Of a stretch of 64,000 nucleotides of DNA, positions 54,572-62,364 are shown in pieces. Below the pieces are notes generated by a model, which saw only the letters and a list, made by a program, of their open reading frames with translations, was not told the DNA's origin and searched no databases. Made by a program: the position numbers and the translations under genes. This stretch comes from Halobellus limi (GTDB lineage Archaea; Halobacteriota; Halobacteria; Halobacteriales; Haloferacaceae), in the NCBI RefSeq assembly GCF_004799685.1, contig NZ_CP031312.1, positions 124,001 through 188,000 of the forward strand. The letters are read 5' to 3'. Position 1 is the first letter of the stretch, and each line of letters begins with the position of its first letter.

Positions 54572-55513
54572 ATGTCACCGGAAGTCGCACGGCTGGGACA
54601 CGTCGCACTGGAGACGCCGGATCTGGAGGAATCGCTAGCCTTCTTCGGCGACACGGTGGGCCTGGAGGTCGTCGAACGGAGCGGGGGGACGGCGTACCTC
54701 CGCGCCGTCGAGGAGTGGGATCACCACTCGCTCAGCCTGACCGAGGCCGACGAGTCCGGGATCGACCACGTCGGGTGGCAGACCGAGGAACCGGAGCACG
54801 TGGCGGCGTTCGCCGAGCAGTTCGAAGCGCAGGGAATGGACGTCACCTGGATCGAGGAGGGCGCGGAGGCGGGCCAGGGCGAGGCGATCCGCTTCGAGGT
54901 GCCGAACGGCCACCGCTTCGAGCTCTACGGCGAGATGGCGAAGCCCGACGCCCCCGAGGAACGGCGTTCGCGGCTGAAGAATCGCCAGTACGATCCCACC
55001 GACAACGATCCGATCGCCCCGAACCGCATCGACCACCTCCAGATCTGGGACCAGGACGCGAAGGAGTGCGCCGAGTGGATCCGGGAGGAACTGGGCTACC
55101 AGGTCCAGGAGTACTACGACCTCGAGGACGGGTCGCGCTGGGGGACGTTCCTGAGCGCCTGCGGCGTCAAGATCGACCTCGCGATCGTCCAGTCGGAGAA
55201 CGACGACGACGACGCCGCGGTCCACCACGTCGCCTACGAGGTCGACTCGGCGAACGACCTCTTCGAGGCCCACAACGTGATGAACGAGAACCGGGTTCCG
55301 GTCGACGGGATCGGTCAACACGGCATCTCCCGCGGGGAGTTCATGTACGCCCGCGACCCCACCAGCGGGCACAGGATCGAGTTCAACACCGGGAGTTACC
55401 TCACGCTGGATCCCCACTGGGAGCCGGTCGCCTGGGAGGAAAACGACATCAGCGACGGCGACGACCACCAGTGGATCGGCGGTATCGACTCGCTGGAGCG
55501 CGTGAGGTACTGA
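54572..55513 (+). CDS. VOC-family extradiol dioxygenase-like protein
   Basis: 313 residues with two tandem VOC (vicinal oxygen chelate) domains (about 7-130 and 148-285), as in type I extradiol dioxygenases such as catechol 2,3-dioxygenase. Metal ligands are visible in the second domain: His in RIDHLQIW, His in VHHVAYEV and Glu in RIEFNTGSY. Predicted Fe(II) ring-cleaving dioxygenase; the substrate is unknown and no other aromatic-degradation genes are nearby. Confidence 0.88.
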   Translation: MSPEVARLGHVALETPDLEESLAFFGDTVGLEVVERSGGTAYLRAVEEWDHHSLSLTEADESGIDHVGWQTEEPEHVAAFAEQFEAQGMDVTWIEEGAEAGQGEAIRFEVPNGHRFELYGEMAKPDAPEERRSRLKNRQYDPTDNDPIAPNRIDHLQIWDQDAKECAEWIREELGYQVQEYYDLEDGSRWGTFLSACGVKIDLAIVQSENDDDDAAVHHVAYEVDSANDLFEAHNVMNENRVPVDGIGQHGISRGEFMYARDPTSGHRIEFNTGSYLTLDPHWEPVAWEENDISDGDDHQWIGGIDSLERVRY

Positions 55514-55850
55514 AGGAGGCGTCGACGGGGCGCGCCGATCGGATCTCGGGTTGGGTCGGGTCGAAACCGGTGACGGACACGCACGTGTCCGTCCAGCCGG
55601 TGGAGCGCAAACGCTCCGGGCGGACGTCCCAGATCGTGGGCGTGATCTGATACGTTGTGGCGCCGGGGACGCGTCCTATCCGATCGTTCCCGTCCGCCTC
55701 GGAGATCACCTATTACACCGCCTCATCCGGACAAAACGGCCATACTGGGCTTTCGTCCGGGTATCTCGGTGCGAGTGTGTGAGAAAGATTCATACTCGTG
55801 GCCGGGCAGGAATACAAACGAGATGAATAATCACGCGGAGGGAGCACGTT
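55514..55850. other. Upstream region of the formate dehydrogenase gene
   Basis: No full gene is seen. It holds a TATA-like TTCATACTC (55789-55797), a 12-codon ORF at 55823-55861 and a GGAGGG ribosome-binding site inside it, before the dehydrogenase ATG. Confidence 0.5.
55789..55797 (+). promoter_or_regulatory. TATA-like box upstream of formate dehydrogenase
   Basis: TTCATACTC is 26-34 bases before the ATG of the short upstream ORF at 55823, not before the dehydrogenase ATG at 55851. The transcript would start at the short ORF. Confidence 0.45.
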
Positions 55851-55861
55851 ATGTCGAGTGA
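55823..55861 (+). other. Short upstream ORF overlapping the formate dehydrogenase start
   Basis: A 12-codon frame (ATG 55823, TGA 55859-55861) overlaps the dehydrogenase ATG at 55851 in another frame and contains its GGAGGG site. It would be leaderless from the TATA at 55789-55797. The arrangement mirrors that of the BCCT gene. Confidence 0.4.
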
Positions 55862-57965
55862 CGAACAAGACCCCGTGAAGACGATCTGTCCGTACTGCGG
55901 CGTCGGCTGCGGGATCCAGGTACAGCCCGGAGAGGACCCCGGCGATATGCGGTTTATGCCGTGGGGCGACGCGCCGGTGAACGACGGGCGCGTCTGCATC
56001 AAGGGCGGCGCGGCGACGCAGGTCGTCGACCACGAGGACCGGCTCACCGACCCGCTGATCAAGGAGGACGGCGAGTTCCGCGAGGCCTCCTGGGAGGAGG
56101 CCTACGAGCGGATCGTCTCCGAGATGGAGGAGATCCGCGAGGAGTTCGGCCCCGACGCGATGGGCTTCTTCGGCTCCTCGAAGACGATGAACGAGGAGAA
56201 CTACCTCCTCCAGAAGCTCGCGCGCCGCTACGGCACGAACAACGTCGACAACTGCACGCGGATGTGCCACGCCTCGACGGTGTACGCGCTGCGGACGAGC
56301 CTCGGCGCGGGCGCGATGACCAACAGCATGGAGGACCTGATGAACGAGGCCGACGTGCTGTGGATCCAGGGCGCGAACCCCGCCGAGCAGCACCCCATCG
56401 CCAACAGCAACTACTTCCGACAGGCCGTCCTCGACGGCGCGACGGTCATCCAGGTCGACCCCCACGCCAACAAGACGACGACCTCCTTCGACATCGAGGA
56501 GACCGAACGTCACCAGCACCTCCAGCTGGAGCCGGGCACGGACATCCCGCTTCTCAACATCGTCCTGAAGACGGTGCTGGAGAACGACTGGGTCGACGAG
56601 GAGTTCGTCGAAGAGCGCACCGAGGGCATCGAGGACCTCCGCGAGACGCTGGAGGACTTCGACAAGGAGGCCGCCGCCGAGGAGTGCGGCGTCCCGCTCG
56701 AGGACATCGAACTCGCCGCCGAGAAGTACGCGACGGCCGACAACGCCGCCATCTTCACCGGGATGGGGATGAGCCAGCACACCTGCGGCGTCGACAACGT
56801 CCAGAACGAGATCAACCTCGCGCTGGCCACCGGTAACCTCGGTCGCCCCGGCACGGGCGTCAACCCGCTCCGCGGACAGAACAACGTCCAGGGGACCTCC
56901 GACGTCGGCGCGATGCCGAACGTCCTGCCCGGCTACCAGCTCGTCGACGACGACGAGGCTCGCGAGAGCGTCGAGGACGTCTGGGGGTTCGAGATCCCCG
57001 ACGAGCCCGGCCTGACGAACGTCGAGATCACCCAGAGCATCGGCGAGCAGATCCAGGGGATGTACGTGATGGGCGAGAACCCCGTCATGTCCGAACCCAA
57101 CGCCAACCACGTCTCCGACCTCCTCGACGAGCTCGGCTTCCTGGTGGTCCAGGACATCTTCATGACCGAGACCGCCGAGTACGCCGACGTCGTGCTGCCG
57201 GCGACGACGTGGGCCGAGCGCGGCGGCACCGTCACCAACACCGACCGCCGCGTCCAGCGGATGCGCGGCGTCCAGAAGGTCCACGAGAACACCAAGCACG
57301 ACCTCGACATCCTGTGTGAGGTCGGAACGCGACTGTTCGGCGAGGGCTTCGACTTCGACACGCCCGAGGAAGTGTTCGAGGAGCTCCGCCAGGTCTGCCC
57401 GAGCTACCACGGGATGACCTACGACGCGCTCGGCGAGGAGGGCATCCACTGGCCCTGCTACGAACCGGGCGACGAGGGCGATCAGTACCTCTATGAGGAC
57501 GGCTTCGACACCGAGAGCGGCCTCGGGCAGATCGAGGGCGTCACCCACCAGCCGCCGAAGGAGGTGCCCGACGAGGAGTACCCGCTCATCCTCACGACCG
57601 CGCGGCTCGAAGAGCACTACAACACCGGGACGATGAGCCGACGCTCGCCGCGGCTCAACAAGCAGTACCCCGAGAACTTCGTCGACGTCCACCCGAACGA
57701 CGCCGAGCGCTACGGCATCGAGGACGGCGAGAAGATCACGCTGAAGTCCCGCCGCGGCGAGATCGAGGTCGAAGCGCACGTCACCGAGGACATCAAGGAG
57801 GGCGTCGTCTGGACGACGCCGCACTTCGCTGCGGCCTCGGCGAACCGGCTGACGAACGACGTCCTCGACGAGCGAGCGAACATCCCCGAGTACAAGGCCG
57901 CCGCCGCGGAGATCGAAGTCGGCGTCGAGCCCTCGGAGACGAGCGACGCGCCGGCCGACGACTGA
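55851..57965 (+). CDS. fdhF: Formate dehydrogenase catalytic (alpha) subunit
   Basis: 704 residues of the molybdopterin oxidoreductase family. N-terminal 4Fe-4S ligands Cys13, Cys16, Cys20 and Cys49 (PYCGVGC ... GRVCIKGG); catalytic site NCTRMCHAS with Cys139-His140, where selenocysteine stands in E. coli FdhF. Later: WIQGANPAEQHPI, GMGMSQHTCG, RPGTGVNPLRGQNNVQG and a C-terminal pterin-binding barrel. Oxidises formate to CO2. No adjacent beta or gamma subunit is visible, so the electron acceptor (ferredoxin or another partner) is unknown. The start is set by GGAGGG nine bases upstream. Confidence 0.94.
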   Translation: MSSDEQDPVKTICPYCGVGCGIQVQPGEDPGDMRFMPWGDAPVNDGRVCIKGGAATQVVDHEDRLTDPLIKEDGEFREASWEEAYERIVSEMEEIREEFGPDAMGFFGSSKTMNEENYLLQKLARRYGTNNVDNCTRMCHASTVYALRTSLGAGAMTNSMEDLMNEADVLWIQGANPAEQHPIANSNYFRQAVLDGATVIQVDPHANKTTTSFDIEETERHQHLQLEPGTDIPLLNIVLKTVLENDWVDEEFVEERTEGIEDLRETLEDFDKEAAAEECGVPLEDIELAAEKYATADNAAIFTGMGMSQHTCGVDNVQNEINLALATGNLGRPGTGVNPLRGQNNVQGTSDVGAMPNVLPGYQLVDDDEARESVEDVWGFEIPDEPGLTNVEITQSIGEQIQGMYVMGENPVMSEPNANHVSDLLDELGFLVVQDIFMTETAEYADVVLPATTWAERGGTVTNTDRRVQRMRGVQKVHENTKHDLDILCEVGTRLFGEGFDFDTPEEVFEELRQVCPSYHGMTYDALGEEGIHWPCYEPGDEGDQYLYEDGFDTESGLGQIEGVTHQPPKEVPDEEYPLILTTARLEEHYNTGTMSRRSPRLNKQYPENFVDVHPNDAERYGIEDGEKITLKSRRGEIEVEAHVTEDIKEGVVWTTPHFAAASANRLTNDVLDERANIPEYKAAAAEIEVGVEPSETSDAPADD

Positions 57966-58035
57966 TCGCGGAAGTAGCGACCCCCGCCGACCCGCGCGGA
58001 CGACACCGTTTCGTGTTTCGGCGTCGGACCGGCAC

Positions 58036-58215
58036 GTGAGAATCGAGACCGCGGTCGACGTCGACGTCGCAATCGACGTCCACGCGAACTGCATAGTCGC
58101 CGACGCCTACAGCGTGGACGTCCACCCCCACAGCGAGGTCGTCGATGCCTACAGCGGGTCGGTATCGCCGTTCGCTTTTCGCACACGAGGAGAGACAGAT
58201 GCCACCACAGCGTGA
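58036..58215 (+). other. Short repeat-containing ORF between fdhF and CBS gene
   Basis: A 59-codon frame from GTG 58036 to TGA 58213-58215 overlaps the start of the next gene by 17 bases. It is rich in Val-Asp (GTCGAC steps) and holds two copies of a GTCG-CGA-GCCTACAGCG-like segment (about 58093-58109 and 58139-58155). Because GTCGAC is palindromic, the minus strand also reads as Val/Asp-rich. It may be a small gene or simply low-complexity spacer DNA. Confidence 0.3.
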
Positions 58216-59038
58216 TTCGGATCCCGATGGATCGCTTTTGGAGTTCGACGAGGTCACCGTCGAGGAGTACATGACGACGGACGTCGACACCGTCGCGCCC
58301 GACGCCTGGGTGACCGACGTGGTCGACCGCCTGAAGGAGGGATCGCAGTACAGCGGCTTCCCGGTCGTCGACGACGACCGGACCCTGCTCGGGTACGTCG
58401 GTGCGATCGACCTCCTGGAGCGGCCCGGCGACGAGTCGGTGGCGACCGTGATGAGCCGCGACCCGGTCGTGGTGAGACCCGAGATGACGGTGAAGAACGC
58501 GGCGCGCGTGATCCTCCGGACCGGCCATCAGTTCCTCCCGGTCGTCGACGGCGAGCGGACACTGCTCGGGACGTTCTCGAACGGGGACGCGGTCAGAAGC
58601 GGGATCGAGCGGACGACGCCGACGAAGGTCCAGAGCACCAGAGAGATGCTCGAACGGAGCCACGACGCCACCGTCGACGTGTCCGAGCGCGGGGTGTCGG
58701 TCGACGCGCTCGTCCCGACTCAGCGGGAGGTGTACGCCGACGAACTCGAGGGGCGGAAGTACGAACTCCAGCACGAACTCGCGGAGCCGTTGATCGTCGT
58801 CTCCTCCGGGTCCGAACGGTTCCTCGTCGACGGCCACCACCGCGCGATGGCCGCCCGGCAGCTGGGCATCGAACGAACGCTCGCGTACGTCCTCACGGTT
58901 CCGGAGGGCGACGTCGGCGAACTCGGATTCCGGAAGGTGGCGCGAGTGGCGGGCCTGGAGTCGCTGGCCGACATCGACGTCAACGACTACCTCCAGCACC
59001 CGCTCATCGAGAAGACCGATCCGACCCAGGAGGGTTGA
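58199..59038 (+). CDS. CBS-domain pair with ParB-like domain
   Basis: 279 residues. Two CBS domains (about 17-75 and 80-140; VEEYMTTDVDTVAPDA, then VATVMSRDPVVVRPEM) form a Bateman module that binds adenylates such as AMP or ATP. The C-terminal part (about 155-255) is ParB/sulfiredoxin-like, with a VDGHHRAMAARQLG motif. A CBS-ParB combination occurs in archaea, function unclear. The ATG at 58199 is chosen over an upstream frame lacking conservation signals. It follows fdhF by 233 bases and could be an energy-sensing regulator. Confidence 0.85.
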   Translation: MPPQRDSDPDGSLLEFDEVTVEEYMTTDVDTVAPDAWVTDVVDRLKEGSQYSGFPVVDDDRTLLGYVGAIDLLERPGDESVATVMSRDPVVVRPEMTVKNAARVILRTGHQFLPVVDGERTLLGTFSNGDAVRSGIERTTPTKVQSTREMLERSHDATVDVSERGVSVDALVPTQREVYADELEGRKYELQHELAEPLIVVSSGSERFLVDGHHRAMAARQLGIERTLAYVLTVPEGDVGELGFRKVARVAGLESLADIDVNDYLQHPLIEKTDPTQEG

Positions 59039-59122
59039 TCCGCCCGATCGCGCGAGCCTCCGCGCGCCCGGGTGAACCGGGAGTGATCAGTCGCGGCGAC
59101 GCTCGCGTGGACCGGACGGAAG

Positions 59123-60958
59123 TCAGTCGCTACGGCGCGCGATCGAGTCGCGCCCGGCGACCGGGGTGTCGTCGTCGACGACGTCGAGGAGGTCCAATCG
59201 GTCGAGGAGGTCGCGGGTCGGAATCCCCTCCTCGTTCCACCCGCGGGCCGCGTAGTAGCGGCGGCGAAGGCCGTCGAACCAGTCGGTGTCGATGGCGTCG
59301 CCGGAGGCGGGGCCGCCCGCGAGCGGTCGCTCGAACACAGAGGGGAGCGTCTCGTCGGACGCGTCGAAGCCCTCGCGGACGTTGAACAGTCGGGTCAGCG
59401 TCCAGGTGCGTTCGCCGACGCGGAGCAGCTCGGCCGGGTCCGTCGGTGCGGTGGCGTCGACCGTCGACAGCCACTCGGCCCCGAGGTCGTCCTCCAGCAC
59501 CGCGCCCGCGAAGTCGTCGGCGATCAGGCTCCAGAGGACGGAGGTGATCGTCTGCTCGCGGATCACGAGGCGGACGCGGTCGGTGTCGTCCCAGGAGTCG
59601 CCCTCGAACACCTCCGTCTCTGCCGGGAGCGAACGCCGGTGACACGCCCCGCGGTCGCTCGTCGCGTACGCCAGCGCCATCGTCGGCGACCCCCGCGGGT
59701 CGTAGGCCGGGAGTTCCATCGACTTGATCGTCGGCACGAGGTCGGCCCCGCCGAGTCGCTCGGCGGCGGCCTCGACCCCGTCTGCGAGGGCGTCCGGGAC
59801 GCCGTCCTCCCGGTGGGCGATCGCGTCGATGAGCCCCCGTGCGGCCTCCTCGTCGCCGAAGTCGGGGGTCGACCCGAGTGCGTCGGGGGCGTCGGGGACG
59901 TCGACGATGCCGGCCTCGACGGCGCGGACGGTCCAGGCGACGGCGTTACCGGCGCTGATGACGTCGATCCCGAGCCGGTCGCAGTCCTGACCGAGGGCGG
60001 CGACCGCGTCGAAGTCGTCGATGCCGAGGCCCGCGCCGAGCGACATCGGCGTTGCCCCGCGCGGCACCGACTCGCCGGCCTCGGTTTCGACGCGGAACCC
60101 GCCGGGAATCTCGGAGTCGCCGTCGGCCTCCCGCGCGACTGCCGCCTCTCGAACCGCGTCGATACCGATGTCCGCCGCGCCGTCGAAGGAGCCCTCCTGC
60201 CAGCCGCGGGTCGAGAGGACGCCCACCTCGTCGGCGAAGTCGACGGTCTCGAGCGTCGCGCTCGCGGCGTGCCAGCGGCCGACGTCGTGTTCGCGGTACC
60301 GGCGCTCGTACTCGTCGCGGAGCGCCGCGACCTCCCGGGACGGTTCGGGTTGCGATCCGCGGGCGACGACCGCCTTCAGCCGTTTCGCCCCCATCACCGC
60401 GCCCGCACCGCCGCGGCCGGCGTGGTGGTCGCCGCCGTCGGACGCGATGGTCGCATAACGCACCCGGTTCTCGCCCGCGGGACCGGCACACGCGACGGCG
60501 CCCTCGAAGGCGTCACACGTCTCGACGACGTCCCGACCCCAGAGGTCGTCCGCGGGAGAGAGCGTCGCTGTCCCGTCGGCGATTTCGAGGACGGTGGGTT
60601 CGTCGGCCTGGCCCGTGATCGCCACGCCGAGCGCGCCGCCGAGCGCGCCGACGAGGGAGGAGGCGAACTCGCCGCCGCTGTAGGAGTCGAGGAACGTGCC
60701 CGTCAGCGGCGAGCGGGTGATCGCCGCGAACTGGGGTTCACCCGGGAGCAGGCCGCTGAGCGGGCCCAACGTGAACAGGAGGTAGTTGGCCGGACCGAGC
60801 GGATCCGTCCCCGGTTCGAGGCGGTCGTACAGGTACCGTGCCCCGAGTCCTTTGCCCCCGACGTACTCGGCGAGCCACCGGTCGGGAAGCCGCTCGCGTT
60901 CGACGGAGCCGGCGCTCAGATCGACGTGAAGCAGGTCCGTGGGGGCCCCGTCGGTCAT
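59123..60958 (-). CDS. Aldehyde:ferredoxin oxidoreductase-family protein lacking cluster cysteines
   Basis: 611 residues. The N-terminal AOR domain has LPDRWLAEYVGGKGLGARYL and ITRSPLTGTFLDSYSGGEF, and the pterin-contact segments GPAGENRVRYA and GRGGAGAVMGAKRLKA are conserved. AORs use a tungsten bis-pterin and bind a 4Fe-4S cluster through a CxxC-x3-C motif plus a distant Cys. Here the corresponding stretch (AVAREADGDSEIPGGFRVE) has no cysteine, and the usual C-terminal DSxxxCxF site reads VLWSLIADDFAG. The protein may bind tungstopterin without the cluster or have lost activity. Confidence 0.88.
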   Translation of the reverse strand: MTDGAPTDLLHVDLSAGSVERERLPDRWLAEYVGGKGLGARYLYDRLEPGTDPLGPANYLLFTLGPLSGLLPGEPQFAAITRSPLTGTFLDSYSGGEFASSLVGALGGALGVAITGQADEPTVLEIADGTATLSPADDLWGRDVVETCDAFEGAVACAGPAGENRVRYATIASDGGDHHAGRGGAGAVMGAKRLKAVVARGSQPEPSREVAALRDEYERRYREHDVGRWHAASATLETVDFADEVGVLSTRGWQEGSFDGAADIGIDAVREAAVAREADGDSEIPGGFRVETEAGESVPRGATPMSLGAGLGIDDFDAVAALGQDCDRLGIDVISAGNAVAWTVRAVEAGIVDVPDAPDALGSTPDFGDEEAARGLIDAIAHREDGVPDALADGVEAAAERLGGADLVPTIKSMELPAYDPRGSPTMALAYATSDRGACHRRSLPAETEVFEGDSWDDTDRVRLVIREQTITSVLWSLIADDFAGAVLEDDLGAEWLSTVDATAPTDPAELLRVGERTWTLTRLFNVREGFDASDETLPSVFERPLAGGPASGDAIDTDWFDGLRRRYYAARGWNEEGIPTRDLLDRLDLLDVVDDDTPVAGRDSIARRSD

Positions 60959-61140
60959 ACGAATCAAGGTAGCGTCCCGAGAATCATTAAGGGTTTGTTC
61001 CGCAACGATACCGGCCCTATCGGACGGAATCTCGATTCGCCCGGTTTCCTCGGGCGAGGTGTCGAAGCGGGTTTGGAACGTCTGTTAAGCGGATTTGGAA
61101 CGTCTGTCGAAGCGGCGTCCGGAACGAGTGTCGAACCGGA

Positions 61141-61521
61141 CTACTCGGTCGTCGCGATGGCTTCGATCTCGACGGCGGCGCCCTTCGGGACAGCTCCGGC
61201 CCCGACGGCGCTCCGGGCGGGCGGTTCCTCCTCGAAGAACTCGCTGTAGGCCTCGTTGAACTCGTCGAAGTCGTCGATGTCGTCGAGGAAGACCGTCGTC
61301 TTCAGGACGTCAGACAGCGAGAGGCCCTCGGATTCGAGGATCGCCTCGACGTTCCGGAGACACTGTCGCGTCTGATCGGCGACGGACTCGTCGTCGAGGA
61401 GTTCGCCGTCGGTCGTCAGCGGGAGCTGGCCCGCCGTGATCAGGAGGCTGCCGTTCGTCGTCGCCTGGCTGTACGCGCCGACCGCCGCGGGTGCGTCGTC
61501 GGTGCTGATGGTTCGCTTCAT
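61141..61521 (-). CDS. RidA-family reactive-intermediate deaminase
   Basis: 126 residues, standard RidA/YjgF size. Starts RTISTDDAPAAVGAYSQA; includes LITAGQLPL, DVLKTTVFLDDIDDF and the catalytic arginine in ARSAVGAGAVPKGAAVEIE. RidA enzymes hydrolyse enamine/imine intermediates such as 2-aminoacrylate formed by PLP dehydratases. A threonine/serine dehydratase is in the same window. Small cytoplasmic trimer in other organisms. Confidence 0.94.
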   Translation of the reverse strand: MKRTISTDDAPAAVGAYSQATTNGSLLITAGQLPLTTDGELLDDESVADQTRQCLRNVEAILESEGLSLSDVLKTTVFLDDIDDFDEFNEAYSEFFEEEPPARSAVGAGAVPKGAAVEIEAIATTE

Positions 61522-61615
61522 ACGGCAGTGGATACTTCGGTGGGCGTCTTAAAAGTCGGTAGCTCGGAGTCGCCGACTCAACGTGTCCGCGTGTCGAGTG
61601 GTTGTGTCGCGTCGG

Positions 61616-62026
61616 TCACTGGTTGATGATGACGATGGCGACGAGCGCCAGGCCGATCCCCGCGGCCTTCTGGATCGAGAGCGGTTCGCCGAGCGCGGCG
61701 ACGCTGATTACGGCCGCCGTCACGAAGTACATCCCGCCGATGGTCGAGACGATCGCCGTAGAGCCGACGGTGACGCCGACGAACGTCGAGACGACGCCGA
61801 TGGCGGCCGCGACGCCGGCGACGGCCGAGTAGAGCAGTCCCCGGTTCGTTACCGCGAGAGAGGCGTCGGAGACGACGACGTAGAGCCCGGTCACGACCGT
61901 CGCGGTCAGGTAGGAGACGAACGCCGCCGTTTCCGGATCGATGCTGTTCGAGGCCACGTTCCCGAACGTGATCCAAAAGCCCCACGCGAGCATCGTCCCG
62001 AGGCCGAAGAGGATCGCCGGGTTCAT
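61616..62026 (-). CDS. Half-size EamA-like membrane transporter
   Basis: 136 residues with four or five hydrophobic helices, the size of one EamA repeat of drug/metabolite transporters. Conserved features include a Trp/Phe-rich first helix (AWGFWITFGNVAS), GGMYFVTAAVI and a final ALGEPLSIQKAAGIGL. Single-repeat DMT proteins usually work as dimers. The substrate is unknown. A start at 62026 (ATG) begins directly with helix 1. Confidence 0.82.
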   Translation of the reverse strand: MNPAILFGLGTMLAWGFWITFGNVASNSIDPETAAFVSYLTATVVTGLYVVVSDASLAVTNRGLLYSAVAGVAAAIGVVSTFVGVTVGSTAIVSTIGGMYFVTAAVISVAALGEPLSIQKAAGIGLALVAIVIINQ

Positions 62027-62364
62027 CGGCGAACACCCGATCTCACCGTATCTCCACGAGAGCGGCGCGGATTCGAGAGGTCGCTCCGGAATCGACCCGC
62101 GTCTCCGGTTACGTTCCGCGAGCGTTCGGCAGCGGTGTGCGATCGGACGACACCTATCTGCGGGTTTCCGGTAGTCGGACTCGACCGTCCCGATGTACTC
62201 CGGAGTCGTTCGGTGGTGGTGTGTGAGGGCAACGAGTCGTTCGTGGTGCGATGCACGGCCATATTCGACGCTAGAACGAGCCGGGTGTTGAGACTGCCGG
62301 CGTTACTCAAAGGGACAACTATCCAACAGTACAGTTTTTATCTCGGCCGCGGTTACCTTCGGTA
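62027..62364. other. Upstream region of the potassium channel gene
   Basis: No gene is seen in about 340 bases between divergent genes. A related, imperfect pair GCGTTCGGCAGCGGTGTG and TCGTTCGGTGGTGGTGTG lies near 62119 and 62203. A TATA-like box precedes the channel gene. Confidence 0.45.
62335..62342 (+). promoter_or_regulatory. TATA-like box of the potassium channel gene
   Basis: TTTTTATC lies 23-30 bases before the GTG start at 62365, indicating a leaderless transcript. Confidence 0.5.

Noticed and set aside
55713-58094. 793-codon minus-strand frame opposite fdhF
   Set aside because: Antisense shadow with leucine/valine/arginine repeats produced by codon bias.
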